A stretch of 64,000 nt of DNA from Burkholderia pseudomultivorans (GCF_902499075.1 NZ_CABVPP010000007.1:120071-184070), one strand, 5' to 3'. Positions 28,599 to 37,756 are shown, counted from the first letter of the stretch. Notes: a model not told the origin generated them from the letters alone. Numbers and translations: made by a program.

Positions 28599-29653
28599 AA
28601 CGCGTGGATTCCCGCGATGTTCCGGCGCTGTCCGTGCCGGGCGACGTGGCCGGCCTGCTCGGCTTTCTCGCGTGCGTCGTCCTGGCGATGAGCGTCGCGT
28701 CGGACCGCTTCCTCACGGGCGGCACCTTCGTGTCGATCGCGTTCCAGCTGCCCGAGCTCGGGCTGTTCACGCTCGCGATGCTGATGCCGCTGGTTTCCGG
28801 CGGCTTCAATCTGGCCGTCACGTTCACCGCGAACATCGCGGGACTCGCGATGGCATGGGTGATCCAGTCGCACGGCGGCCCGGAGGCCGGTCTCGCGGCG
28901 GTCGCGCTCGGCATCGCGGCCGCGCTCGCGACCGGCGCGGCGGCCGGCTGGCTGATCGGCGCCGTGATTGCGCATACGGGCGCGAGCCCGATCCTCGTGT
29001 CGCTGTCCGCGATGATCTTCCTGCGCGGCCTCGGCGAATTCGTGACGCACGGCGGCGACATTTCCGGGTTCCCGCCGGTGGTGCGCGCGATGGGCAACGG
29101 ACTGTGGCTCGGCGTGCCGGTTCCGCTGTGGATCTTCGCGGGCTGCGCGCTGATCTGGCACATGGTGATGACATATTCGCGGCTCGGCTTCGTGACGCGG
29201 ATGATCGGCTCGAACGTCGAGGCGACCCGCTACTCGGGCATCTCGACCACGCGTGCGATCACGCGCATCTACATGCTGTCGGGCCTGATGTGCGGCGTGG
29301 CCGGTGTCGTGATGCTGTCGCGTTTCAACTCGGTGCGCGTCGGTCATGGCGAAGCGTTCCTGCTGATCTCGGTGCTCGCCTGCTTCCTTGGACGCGTCGA
29401 CCCGTTCGGCGGCTTCGGCCGCGTCGCGCCGGTCGTGATCGCGCTCGTGATCCTGCAAGTGATCGCGTCGGGCCTCAACCTGCTCGGCGCGAGCCAGCAT
29501 CTCGCGACCGCGCTGTGGGGGGCTTTCCTGCTCGCGGTGATGCTGGTGCGCTGGGCGTGGGCGCAACGGGCATCGCGACCCCGTCACCGCACGCGCACGG
29601 CAGCGGCCGCGCGCAGCGGCCTCGAACCCGCTCAACGGAAGGAGACGAAATGA
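28595..29653 (+). CDS. Sugar ABC transporter permease 2
   Basis: A 352-residue member of the same permease family as its upstream partner. Motifs include LAMLMPLVSGGFNLAVTFTANIAG and the FLLISVLACFLGRVDPFGGFG region. A basic C-terminal tail rich in arginine and histidine (RASRPRHRTRTA) faces the cytosol. It overlaps the previous gene by ATGA and the next by ATGA, so the operon is tightly coupled. Confidence 0.9.
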   Translation: MKRVDSRDVPALSVPGDVAGLLGFLACVVLAMSVASDRFLTGGTFVSIAFQLPELGLFTLAMLMPLVSGGFNLAVTFTANIAGLAMAWVIQSHGGPEAGLAAVALGIAAALATGAAAGWLIGAVIAHTGASPILVSLSAMIFLRGLGEFVTHGGDISGFPPVVRAMGNGLWLGVPVPLWIFAGCALIWHMVMTYSRLGFVTRMIGSNVEATRYSGISTTRAITRIYMLSGLMCGVAGVVMLSRFNSVRVGHGEAFLLISVLACFLGRVDPFGGFGRVAPVVIALVILQVIASGLNLLGASQHLATALWGAFLLAVMLVRWAWAQRASRPRHRTRTAAAARSGLEPAQRKETK

Positions 29654-30543
29654 ACAAGCTTGGCGTACATGCACTGGTCTGGGAGGCCGGCTGGAGCCGC
29701 GATGCGTGCGCGCGCGCGATCGCGAACACGGCCGAGGTGGGCTTCGATTTCATCGAAGTGCCCGCGCTCGATCCCGATTCGATCGACGTCGAATTCACGC
29801 GCCGCGAACTCGAACGATACGGCCTCGGTATTACTTTCTCGCTCGGGCTCGATGCGGAGTCGGACATTTCGAGCGGCGATGCGCAGAAAGCCGAGCGCGG
29901 CAGGAAAAAACTCGAGGCCGCGCTGCGCGTCGCGCGCGACTGCGGCGCGACGCATGTCTGCGGGATCCTCTATTCGGCGTTCCAGAAGAACTTCAGGCCG
30001 ACCACGGCCGACGGCGTCGCGATGTCCGCCGACATCCTCGCGCAGGTAGCCGAGACGGCCGCGCAAAGCGGTGTCGCGCTCGGCCTCGAGGTCGTCAATC
30101 GCTACGAGTCGAACGTGCTCAATACCGCGTCGCAGGGCGTCGAGCTATGCCGGCGCATCGGCCGGCCGAACGTGAAGGTGCATCTCGACACGTACCACAT
30201 GCATATCGAGGAATCGGACGTGACGTCGGCGATCCGCGACACGGGCGAGCATCTGGGCTACGTGCACATCGGCGAATCGCATCGAGGCTATCTGGGGTCG
30301 GGCAACGTCGATTTCACGGCGGTATTCCGCGCGCTGGCGGTCAGCGGCTATACGGGGCCGATCGCGTTCGAGAGCTTTTCGTCGCGCGTCGTCGGTCAGC
30401 CGCTCGAAGGCATTCTCGCGATCTGGCGCAACCTGTGGGAAGACAGTCACGATCTCGCGGCGCATGCACTCGCGTTCATGCGCGTGCAGCTCAAGTCCGC
30501 GCGCGAGGCGCTGAAACAGGCCGAACGGAGCCGGCTGCCATGA
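29650..30543 (+). CDS. Ketose 3-epimerase-like TIM-barrel enzyme
   Basis: A 297-residue member of the xylose-isomerase-like barrel superfamily, closest in pattern to D-tagatose/D-psicose 3-epimerases. The expected metal ligands are all visible: E147 (GLEVVNRYES), D180 (HLDTYHM), H206 (VHIGES) and E241 (AFESFSS). Spacing closely follows the family (E-D-H-E). AAGGAG precedes the ATG, which overlaps the second permease by four bases. A likely role is conversion of the imported rare ketose to fructose or a related sugar before phosphorylation. Other sugar-isomerase activities cannot be excluded. Confidence 0.8.
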   Translation: MNKLGVHALVWEAGWSRDACARAIANTAEVGFDFIEVPALDPDSIDVEFTRRELERYGLGITFSLGLDAESDISSGDAQKAERGRKKLEAALRVARDCGATHVCGILYSAFQKNFRPTTADGVAMSADILAQVAETAAQSGVALGLEVVNRYESNVLNTASQGVELCRRIGRPNVKVHLDTYHMHIEESDVTSAIRDTGEHLGYVHIGESHRGYLGSGNVDFTAVFRALAVSGYTGPIAFESFSSRVVGQPLEGILAIWRNLWEDSHDLAAHALAFMRVQLKSAREALKQAERSRLP

Positions 30544-31193
30544 GCGGCGCGGCGACGGCGGCGCGTCGCGTCGATTGCGCGGAACTGGCCGGGCACCTGC
30601 TCCGGACGCAGCGGGCGGCGCGGCGCATCGTCGCGATTGCCGGCGCGCCGGGCGCCGGCAAGAGCACGTTCGTGGAGCGGCTGCGTGCCTGCATCGACCA
30701 AGGTGCGCGCGGGCGTGCGGCCGTCGTCGCGATGGATGGCTTCCATTACGACGATCGGGTGCTGGGCCTGCGCGGCGATCGTGCGCGCAAGGGCGCGCCG
30801 CATACGTTCGATGTCGACGGCCTGGCGGCACTGCTGGCGCGATTGCGTGCGGACGACGGCCGGGACATCGCGGTGCCCGTGTTCGACCGGTCGCTGGAGA
30901 TCGCGCGGGCCGGCGCGGACATCGTGCCGGCCTCGGCCCGCCTGATCCTGGTCGAGGGCAACTACCTGCTGCTCGACGAGAAGCCGTGGGATGCGTTGCG
31001 ACCGTCGTTCGACGTGACGATCATGCTCGACGTGCCGCGCGCGACGCTCGTCGAGCGGCTGACCGCGCGCTGGCGCGGCTACGGGATGGATGACGCGGCG
31101 CTGCGCGCGAAGATGGACGGCAACGATTCGATCAATATCGATACGGTGCTGTCGCGCAGCGTCCGCGCGGATTTCAGCGTCGATAACGGGTGA
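30540..31193 (+). CDS. P-loop kinase, probably sugar kinase (FrcK/uridine-kinase-like)
   Basis: A 217-residue kinase. Walker A is GAPGAGKST at about residues 35-43. The downstream DGFHYDD motif is typical of the phosphoribulokinase/uridine kinase/pantothenate kinase family. It resembles FrcK, found with the fructose ABC transporter frcBCA of Sinorhizobium. It overlaps the epimerase gene by ATGA and closes the operon. The inferred role is phosphorylation of the imported or epimerised sugar, but the substrate is unproven. Confidence 0.75.
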   Translation: MSGAATAARRVDCAELAGHLLRTQRAARRIVAIAGAPGAGKSTFVERLRACIDQGARGRAAVVAMDGFHYDDRVLGLRGDRARKGAPHTFDVDGLAALLARLRADDGRDIAVPVFDRSLEIARAGADIVPASARLILVEGNYLLLDEKPWDALRPSFDVTIMLDVPRATLVERLTARWRGYGMDDAALRAKMDGNDSINIDTVLSRSVRADFSVDNG

Positions 31194-31199
31194 GGGGAG

Positions 31200-31231
31200 C
31201 GGCGAAGCGCGGCTTTCGGCCGGCTTCGCCG
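31200..31231. terminator. Hairpin after the sugar operon
   Basis: The 9-base arms CGGCGAAGC and GCTTCGCCG lie 7 bases after the kinase stop and before the convergent purU stop. There is no T tract, so it may be a weak terminator or only a 3' stabilising stem. Confidence 0.5.
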
Positions 31232-31254
31232 ATACCGCGCCCGGCTTCATCGCG

Positions 31255-32139
31255 TTACGAAAACACCACCGTCCGATCCCCGTTCAAAAACACCCTTCGC
31301 TCGATGAACGCCTTCACCGCGCGCGCAAGCGTGATGCACTCGACATCGCGCCCGACCGCCAGCAATTGCTCGGGACGCAGCGCATGATCGACGCGCTCGA
31401 CGACCTGCTCGATGATCGGGCCTTCGTCGAGATCGTCGGTGACGAAGTGCGCGGTCGCGCCGATCAGCTTCACGCCGCGCGCATGCGCCTGGTGATACGG
31501 CTTCGCGCCCTTGAAACCCGGCAGGAACGAATGATGGATGTTGATCGCGCGGTTCGCGAGCTTCGCGCTCGTTTCCTGCGACAGCACCTGCATGTAGCGC
31601 GCGAGGATCACGAGTTCGGCGCCGCTCGTCTCGAAGAAGTCGAGCCACTGCGCTTCCTGCTGCGCCTTGGTCTCGGCCGTGATCGGGAAATGCCGGAACG
31701 GCAGTCCATGCTGCGCGGCGAGCGGCTCGAAGTCGGGATGGTTCGACACGATGCCGACGATGTCCATCTTCAGCTCGCCCATCCGCCAGCGGAACAGCAG
31801 GTCCGCGAGGCAGTGCTCGAGCTTCGACACCATGATCAGCACCTTCGGCCGCGCGTTCACGTCGTGAATCGCCCATTGCATGTCGCCGTCCTGCCCGGCG
31901 AGGCTCGTCGCGATCGGCGCGAACTCGTGGCGCAGCGCGTCGATCTGCAGCGTTTCATCCGTCGGATGAAAGACGCAGCGCACGAAGAAGCGGTTGCTGA
32001 GATCGTCGTCGAACACGTTCAGCGCATCGACATAACAGCGATGGCGATCGAGAAAGCCGACGACGGCGGCGACCTGGCCGGCCGCGCTCGGGCACGACAG
32101 CGTCAGGACGAATTGATCGGGGCGTGGGTCGGCGCTCAT
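31255..32139 (-). CDS. purU: Formyltetrahydrofolate deformylase
   Basis: A 294-residue enzyme that hydrolyses 10-formyl-THF to formate and THF. An ACT-like domain covers residues 1-85 (VLTLSCPSAAGQVAAVVGFLDRH). A formyltransferase domain holds the catalytic pattern INIHHSFLPGFKGAKPYHQA and an aspartate in TDDLDEGPII. GAGGAG precedes the ATG at 32139. In Pseudomonas a purU copy sits in the sarcosine/betaine locus, where it balances one-carbon folates made during demethylation. Its place here among betaine, choline and carnitine genes argues for that catabolic role over purine synthesis. Confidence 0.92.
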   Translation of the reverse strand: MSADPRPDQFVLTLSCPSAAGQVAAVVGFLDRHRCYVDALNVFDDDLSNRFFVRCVFHPTDETLQIDALRHEFAPIATSLAGQDGDMQWAIHDVNARPKVLIMVSKLEHCLADLLFRWRMGELKMDIVGIVSNHPDFEPLAAQHGLPFRHFPITAETKAQQEAQWLDFFETSGAELVILARYMQVLSQETSAKLANRAINIHHSFLPGFKGAKPYHQAHARGVKLIGATAHFVTDDLDEGPIIEQVVERVDHALRPEQLLAVGRDVECITLARAVKAFIERRVFLNGDRTVVFS

Positions 32140-32310
32140 GAGACTCCTCGGATGTCAGGGGGGCGCGAAGCCGCGCGGCGGCGGCCGGAAGCGGCGCGCC
32201 GCGTGGCTCGCGGGAGGCTCAAGTAAATCAGGACGATTTGGCAGCGGATAGAACCAACCCGCCGTGTGGCTGGTATCGGCGCGCCAGCGCGCCGGGAACG
32301 GCCGCCCGCG

Positions 32311-33216
32311 CTACGCGCCCGCGCACGCGTCGAGCAGCCAGCGGCGGAACACGTGCGTCGCGTCCGGCTCGGGCCGCTGCGGCGGCCGCACCAGGAAGTA
32401 GCCGCGCGACGTGACGACGGGCGCGTCGACGAGCTTCACGAGCTGGCCGCCGGCGACGAGTTCGTCGACGAGCGGCGCCCAGCCGAGCGCGACGCCTTCG
32501 CCGAGCAGCGCCGCATGGATCACCAGCGCGTAGCTGTTGAAGGTCACGCCGCGCGCGGCGGCCGGCGCATCGAGGCCGTGCGCGTCGAACCAGCCGGCCC
32601 ACGACAGCCAGCGTTCGGGGCGCGTCGGCTGCACGTGCAGCAGCGGCAGCGCGAGCAGGTCGTCGGCGCGCGCGACGTGCGGATGCGCGTCGCGGAACGC
32701 CGGCGAGCATACCGGCGTGACGGCTTCCGGAAACAGCCGTGCTGCGGTGCACGACGGCCAGTGGCCGTCGCCGAACAGAATCGCGATGTCAGCATGGTCG
32801 CGCTGCGCGTCGTAATCCTGCGACGTGACCACGCGCACGTCGACGCCCGGCATCACATGCTTCAGCCCCGCCAGACGCGGCATCAGCCAGTAGGTCGCGA
32901 AGCCGAAATCGGTGACGATCGTCAGCGACCCGTGTTCGCGCCGCGCGCGCAGCGTCGCGGTGGCGCCGCGCAGCGTGTCGAGGCTCAGCCGCACGGCTTC
33001 GTACAGGCATTCGCCGTCGTGCGTCAGCGTGACGCCGCGCGGGCTGCGCTCGAACAGCGGCACGCCCAGCTCCGCTTCGAGCTGGAACACCTGCTGGCTG
33101 ACGGCCGGCTGCGTCGAGCCGAGCTCGCGCGCGGCGGCCGTGAAGCTCGCGAGCCGCGCAGCCGACTCGAACGCACGCAGCGCCTGCATCGACGGTAACG
33201 CTTCGGATTTCGACAT
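32311..33216 (-). CDS. LysR regulator of choline-O-sulfate utilisation
   Basis: A 301-residue LysR protein divergent from betC, the arrangement typical of the choline-sulfate utilisation regulator family. The helix-turn-helix covers about residues 10-68 (SFTAAARELGSTQPAVSQQVFQLEAELG). The ATG at 33216 was chosen because AGAGAG lies just upstream; a start 21 bases further out has none. The effector domain carries a GLKHVMPGVDVRVVTSQDYDA segment. It probably activates betC and the ChoX-like gene in response to choline or choline-O-sulfate. Confidence 0.85.
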   Translation of the reverse strand: MSKSEALPSMQALRAFESAARLASFTAAARELGSTQPAVSQQVFQLEAELGVPLFERSPRGVTLTHDGECLYEAVRLSLDTLRGATATLRARREHGSLTIVTDFGFATYWLMPRLAGLKHVMPGVDVRVVTSQDYDAQRDHADIAILFGDGHWPSCTAARLFPEAVTPVCSPAFRDAHPHVARADDLLALPLLHVQPTRPERWLSWAGWFDAHGLDAPAAARGVTFNSYALVIHAALLGEGVALGWAPLVDELVAGGQLVKLVDAPVVTSRGYFLVRPPQRPEPDATHVFRRWLLDACAGA

Positions 33217-33229
33217 AAGTCTCTCTAAT

Positions 33230-33244
33230 GGCCCCATAAGGGCC
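33230..33244. promoter_or_regulatory. Candidate LysR box at the betC divergent promoter
   Basis: GGCCC-CATAA-GGGCC is an interrupted palindrome 14 bases upstream of the LysR start and 200 bases before betC. It fits an autoregulatory LysR site, but it is short and could be chance in GC-rich DNA. Confidence 0.35.
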
Positions 33245-33444
33245 GGACGCCTTCCCGCGCGAATTCGGGCGGGCGATAGTGCATCGGACGGCGCCTACCT
33301 GCGCCGCGCAAGGCTTTCCGCGATTCTAGCCAGTCGCGGCACGGTCGCGCGGCAGTTTCTTCGGGCGGCGTCCGTGATGCCGGACGCACCGTCGTGCGAG
33401 CGGCGCGCCGCTCCATTCGAACACCGATTTCTCCACGAACGCCG

Positions 33445-34980
33445 ATGACGAACCCGACACCCAACATTCTGATCCTGATGGCCGACCAGTTGACGCCGTT
33501 CGCGCTGCCGGCCTACGGCAACCGCGTCGCCCGCACGCCGACGCTCGACCGGCTCGCCGCGCAAGGCGTCGTGTTCGACGCCGCATATTGCGCGAGCCCG
33601 CTGTGCGCGCCGTCGCGCTTCTCGCTGCTGACCGGCAAGCTGCCGTCGGAAATCGGCGCCTACGATAACGCGGCCGAATTGCCGGCGCAAACGCTGACGT
33701 TCGCGCACTACCTGCGCGCGGCCGGCTACCGGACGATGCTGTCCGGCAAGATGCACTTCTGCGGCCCCGACCAGCTGCACGGTTTCGAGGAGAGGCTGAC
33801 CACCGACATCTATCCGGCCGACTTCGGCTGGGTGCCCGACTGGGACCATCCGACCGAGCGGCCGAGCTGGTATCACAACATGAGCTCGGTGCTCGATGCC
33901 GGCCCGTGCGTGCGCACCAACCAGCTCGACTTCGACGACGAAGTCGCGTTCGCCGCGAAGCAGAAGCTCTACGACGTCGCGCGCGAGCGTGCGGCGGGCC
34001 ACGATGCGCGGCCGTTCTGCATGGTCGTGTCGCTGACCCATCCGCACGATCCGTACGCGATCACGCGCGAATACTGGGATCTGTACCGCGACGACGAGAT
34101 CGACATGCCGGCCGTGCGGCTCGACGCGGCCGACAGCGATCCGCATTCGCAGCGGCTGCGCTTCGTCTGCGAAAACGACCGCACGCCGCCGACCGATGCG
34201 CAGATCCGCGCCGCGCGCCGCGCGTATTACGGCGCGACGTCGTACGTCGACACGCAGTTCGGCAGCGTGCTGAGCGCGCTCGAGCAATGCGGGTTCGCCG
34301 ACGACACGATCGTGATCGTCACGTCCGACCACGGCGACATGCTCGGCGAGCGCGGGCTCTGGTACAAGATGACGTTCTTCGAAGGCGGCTGCCGCGTGCC
34401 GCTGATCGTCCATGCGCCGGGCCGCTTCGACGCCGCGCGCGTGCGCGGTCCGGTGTCGCACGTCGACCTGCTGCCGACGCTCGTCGAGCTCGCCGGCGCC
34501 GCGCCCGACGGCGGCTGGCCCGACCCGGTCGACGGCGGCAGCCTCGTGCCGCACCTGCGCGGCGCGCCCGCGCACGACGTCGCGCTCGGCGAATACCTGG
34601 CGGAAGGCGCGGTCGCGCCGGTCGTGATGATCCGCCGCGGCGACTGGAAGTACGTGCATTGCCCGGCCGATCCCGACCAGCTCTACAACCTCGCCGACGA
34701 CCCGCGCGAGCGCACGAACCTCGCCGGCGTGCCGGCGGCGGCCGACGTGCTCGCGGCGTTCCGCGAAGAGGCCGCGCGGCGCTGGAACCTGCCCGAGCTG
34801 GACCGGCAGGTGCGCGCGAGCCAGCGCCGGCGGCGTTTCCATTACGCGGCCACCACGCAGGGCCGCATCCAGGCGTGGGACTGGCAGCCGTTTACCGACG
34901 CGAGCCAGCGCTACATGCGCAATCACATCGAGCTCGACACGCTCGAAGCGATGGCGCGCTTTCCGCGCGTCGGGCGCTGA
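33445..34980 (+). CDS. betC: Choline-sulfatase
   Basis: A 511-residue arylsulfatase-superfamily hydrolase that releases choline from choline-O-sulfate. The active-site cysteine destined to become formylglycine is C54 in LCAPSRFSLLTGK. Metal-binding segments are ILILMADQLTPFALP at the N-terminus and VTSDHGDMLGERG. The cysteine type implies maturation by a formylglycine-generating enzyme. The choline-sulfatase-specific C-terminal region is present (RRRFHYAATTQGRIQAWDWQPF). The ATG at 33445 gives the family N-terminus MTNPTPNILIL. It is divergent from its LysR regulator and 45 bases upstream of the ChoX-like gene. Released choline would then be oxidised to betaine by enzymes outside the window. 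Confidence 0.94.
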   Translation: MTNPTPNILILMADQLTPFALPAYGNRVARTPTLDRLAAQGVVFDAAYCASPLCAPSRFSLLTGKLPSEIGAYDNAAELPAQTLTFAHYLRAAGYRTMLSGKMHFCGPDQLHGFEERLTTDIYPADFGWVPDWDHPTERPSWYHNMSSVLDAGPCVRTNQLDFDDEVAFAAKQKLYDVARERAAGHDARPFCMVVSLTHPHDPYAITREYWDLYRDDEIDMPAVRLDAADSDPHSQRLRFVCENDRTPPTDAQIRAARRAYYGATSYVDTQFGSVLSALEQCGFADDTIVIVTSDHGDMLGERGLWYKMTFFEGGCRVPLIVHAPGRFDAARVRGPVSHVDLLPTLVELAGAAPDGGWPDPVDGGSLVPHLRGAPAHDVALGEYLAEGAVAPVVMIRRGDWKYVHCPADPDQLYNLADDPRERTNLAGVPAAADVLAAFREEAARRWNLPELDRQVRASQRRRRFHYAATTQGRIQAWDWQPFTDASQRYMRNHIELDTLEAMARFPRVGR

Positions 34981-35025
34981 GCGTCCCGCATCGCGATCAT
35001 GAATGAACGACGGAGGAAGCGGACG

Positions 35026-35991
35026 ATGAAACGGCAATGCAATGCAGCAACCCGGATCGGCGCGGCGCTTGCCGCGGCCGCCTGCATGACGGCGATGACG
35101 ACGGCTCGCGCGGCCGAGCCGCAGACCTGCCGCGACGTGCGGATGGCCGCGCCCGGCTGGACCGACATCGACGCGACGAACGCGATGGCCGGTGTCGTGC
35201 TGAAGGCGCTCGGCTATCGGCAGGACGTCGCGAACCTGTCGGTGCCGATCACGTACCAGGGGTTGAAGAAAGGGCAGGTCGACGTGTTCCTCGGCAACTG
35301 GATGCCGGCGCAGGGCCCGCTCGTGAAGCCGTTCGTCGACGAGAAGTCGATCGACGTGCTGCACGCGAACCTGAGCGGCGCGAAGTTCACGCTGGCCGTG
35401 CCCGACTACGTGGCGGCCGCCGGCGTGCATTCCTTCGCCGATCTCGCGCGCTACGCGGACCGCTTCGGCGGCAAGATCTACGGGATCGAGCCCGGCGCGC
35501 CGGCGAACCAGAACATCAAGCGGATGCTGTCCGACCACGCGCTCGGCACGGCGAACTGGTCGCTGGTCGAATCGAGCGAAACCGGCATGCTCACGCAGGT
35601 CGAGCGCGCGGTGCGCGACAAGCGCTGGATCGTGTTCCTCGCGTGGGAGCCGCACCTGATGAACACCAAGTTCCACCTGACCTACCTGTCGGGCGGCGAC
35701 GCGTATTTCGGGCCGAACTATGGCGGCGCGACGGTCAACACGGTCGCGCGCTCCGGATTTGCCGACCAGTGCACGAATCTCGCGCGGCTGTTCCGGCAGA
35801 TGACGTTCTCGGTCGACGTCGAGAACCGGATGATCGCCGATATGCTAGACAACAAGACCTCGCCCGCGCTGGCCGCGCAGCACGCGCTGAAGGCCGATCC
35901 CGCGCTCGTCGCCGGCTGGCTGGACGGCGTGACGACCAGCGCCGGCGCGCCGGGCCTGCCTGCCGTGCGGGCGGCGCTCGACGGCCGTTGA
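35026..35991 (+). CDS. choX: Choline ABC transporter binding protein (ChoX-like)
   Basis: A 321-residue periplasmic OpuAC-type protein with signal peptide (GAALAAAACMTAMTTARA). Choline-binding aromatic positions lie in APGWTDI, FLGNWMP and VFLAWEPHLMN. GGAGGAAG lies 8 bases before the ATG. It follows betC by 45 bases and is probably cotranscribed, so it captures choline or choline-O-sulfate. About half of its residues match the binding protein of the carnitine operon at 41022, indicating ancient duplication. No ATPase or permease is adjacent, so it must use a transporter encoded elsewhere. Confidence 0.85.
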   Translation: MKRQCNAATRIGAALAAAACMTAMTTARAAEPQTCRDVRMAAPGWTDIDATNAMAGVVLKALGYRQDVANLSVPITYQGLKKGQVDVFLGNWMPAQGPLVKPFVDEKSIDVLHANLSGAKFTLAVPDYVAAAGVHSFADLARYADRFGGKIYGIEPGAPANQNIKRMLSDHALGTANWSLVESSETGMLTQVERAVRDKRWIVFLAWEPHLMNTKFHLTYLSGGDAYFGPNYGGATVNTVARSGFADQCTNLARLFRQMTFSVDVENRMIADMLDNKTSPALAAQHALKADPALVAGWLDGVTTSAGAPGLPAVRAALDGR

Positions 35992-36118
35992 CGCGCGTCG
36001 ACGCGCCTCTGGGCGGCTGCCTGTGCCGGGGCCGCCCGTCCTCCGTGTTTTCCCGAGCGGGTCGCATCGAGACCATTTGGTGTCGCCTTCAGACGGGTGA
36101 CGGGAAATATGGGTTTGT

Positions 36119-36152
36119 ATTTTTCGCCAATGGCTGGGTTATTGCGAAAAAT
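36119..36152. promoter_or_regulatory. A/T-armed hairpin or operator upstream of the porin
   Basis: ATTTTTCGC-C-AAT (36119-36131) pairs with ATT-GCGAAAAAT (36141-36152), giving 12 pairs with one bulge and a 9-base loop. It is the most AT-rich spot of the 268-base choX-porin gap and lies 107 bases before the porin start. No T tract follows it, so an operator or leader hairpin is more likely than a terminator. Confidence 0.5.
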
Positions 36153-36259
36153 GCAACACCGAAGCCATCGGATGTACCAAATACGAATCGACCGGCGCAG
36201 CGCGGTACGCGCCCGGCAAGGATTCTTTCCATCGAACGGGTCAGGGAGGGTGGTCGACA

Positions 36260-37399
36260 ATGAAGCAATCGAAAGTTGCCGTGGCAGTTGCGCTGGCGTG
36301 CGCGGCGTGTATTCCCGCGATCGGTCATGCACAGAGCAGCGTGACGCTGTACGGGATCCTCGACGCGGGCATCACGTATGTGAACAACACGGGCGGCTCG
36401 CACGTGGTCAAGTTCGACGATGGCGTCTCGTACGGGAACCGTTTCGGGCTCAAGGGCACCGAGGATCTCGGCGGCGGCCTGAAGGCCGTGTTCGCCCTCG
36501 AGAGCGGCTTCCATCTCGGCAACGGGCAGCTCGGCTTCGGCGGCGCCGAATTCGGCCGCCAGGCTTATGTGGGCCTGCAGAACGGCTGGGGCACGCTGTC
36601 GTTCGGCAACCAGCTCGACATCACGAACGAGCTCGTATCGATCTACAACATCTCGGCGTGGGGCAGCGGCTATGCGATCCACCAGGGCGACTTCGACCGC
36701 TTCAACGGCGACCGCCTGCCGAATTCGGTGAAGTTCATGTCGAACGATCTCAACGGCTTCAAGGTCGGTGCGATGTATTCGTTCGGCAACGTCGCCGGCA
36801 ACTTCCACCGCAACAGCGCATGGAGCGCGGGCGCGAGCTTCACGAAGGGCGACTTCTCGATCGGCGCCGCCTACACGCGCCTGAACAACCCGAACGGCAT
36901 CTACGCGTTCGATCCGTACGCGATGATCGGCACGCACACGTTCCTCGGCCAGCAGACCGTCACCGTCGATCCGGTCACGGGCGCGCGCACCGACCTGTAC
37001 GCGGACACGCCGATGAACGTCGACAGCCAGGGCACGTTCGGCATCGGCACGAGCTACACGATCGGCAAGCTGTCGCTCGACGCGAACTTCTCGTACACGA
37101 CGATCAAGGGCTTCGGCCAGTCGTCGCACATGCAGGTGTACGAAGGCGGCGGCCTGTACCAGTTCACGCCGGCGCTGAGCTTCATCGCGGGCTACCAGCA
37201 CACGCGCTTCGAAGGCCACCACTGGAACCAGGGCACGGCTGGCCTCCACTATCTGCTGTCGAAGCGCACCGACGTGTACATCTCGGGCGACTACCTGCGC
37301 GCGTCGCAGGGTGTCGATGCGGTGATCGGCTACAGCTTCACGCCGTCGACGACGCAGACGCAGGCCGACGTGCGGATCGGGATGCGGCATTCGTTCTGA
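36260..37399 (+). CDS. Gram-negative porin (Burkholderia OmpC/Porin_4 family)
   Basis: A 379-residue outer-membrane trimeric porin. The signal peptide is cleaved near IGHAQ-SSVTLYGILDAGI, the standard family start. Alternating beta-strand residues run throughout. The protein ends in ...IGMRHSF, the C-terminal phenylalanine needed for BAM recognition. GGAGGG lies upstream of the ATG. The position right after betC and choX suggests it may admit choline-O-sulfate or related solutes, though general diffusion is equally possible. A strong terminator follows. Confidence 0.92.
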   Translation: MKQSKVAVAVALACAACIPAIGHAQSSVTLYGILDAGITYVNNTGGSHVVKFDDGVSYGNRFGLKGTEDLGGGLKAVFALESGFHLGNGQLGFGGAEFGRQAYVGLQNGWGTLSFGNQLDITNELVSIYNISAWGSGYAIHQGDFDRFNGDRLPNSVKFMSNDLNGFKVGAMYSFGNVAGNFHRNSAWSAGASFTKGDFSIGAAYTRLNNPNGIYAFDPYAMIGTHTFLGQQTVTVDPVTGARTDLYADTPMNVDSQGTFGIGTSYTIGKLSLDANFSYTTIKGFGQSSHMQVYEGGGLYQFTPALSFIAGYQHTRFEGHHWNQGTAGLHYLLSKRTDVYISGDYLRASQGVDAVIGYSFTPSTTQTQADVRIGMRHSF

Positions 37400-37445
37400 G
37401 CGGAGCGGGTGGGGTTTTCCACGTCTTCAGCGAGGTCTCTCTTTG

Positions 37446-37474
37446 GCGCGAACTGCGGTTCGCGCTTTTTTTTT
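37446..37474 (+). terminator. Rho-independent terminator of the porin gene
   Basis: GCGCGAAC and GTTCGCGC (37446-37453 and 37458-37465) enclose a TGCG tetraloop. A run of nine T follows. It lies 46 bases after the porin stop. Confidence 0.93.
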
Positions 37475-37756
37475 GGGGGGCTGATGCGTTCTGGTCGCCT
37501 TCCAGCAGCTTGAGCAGCATGCGCTTCGGATTCTTCAGAAAGGCATGACGGGCAGCGATCGAAAGCGATCGATCGTTAGCTCGCTTTCGCTAAACGCGGA
37601 CGGATCTTTCCTTCCGTCACGCGCCGCCCAGACGTCGGCTCGTTTTCGGCGTTTGTCATATCATCGCGACTTGGCCGCGGCACGGCCGCCGGTCGAACGG
37701 CCTGCGAGCGGCTGCATCGTGCCGCCGCTCGCCATGCGCCGATCGCCGAGACCCCG
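37475..37756 (+). other. Leader of the MFS gene
   Basis: With the terminator, the gap between porin and MFS genes is 357 bases. I see no gene in it. It holds an inverted repeat GAAAGCGA/TCGCTTTC (37561-37568 and 37581-37588) around TCGATCGTTAGC, possibly an operator. A more AT-rich patch surrounds it. A 71-codon open frame overlapping the MFS start has no ribosome site. Confidence 0.35.

Noticed and set aside
33230-33244. Reading the GGCCC palindrome as a terminator
   Set aside because: It lies at the start side of both divergent genes and has no T tract, so an operator is the only sensible role.
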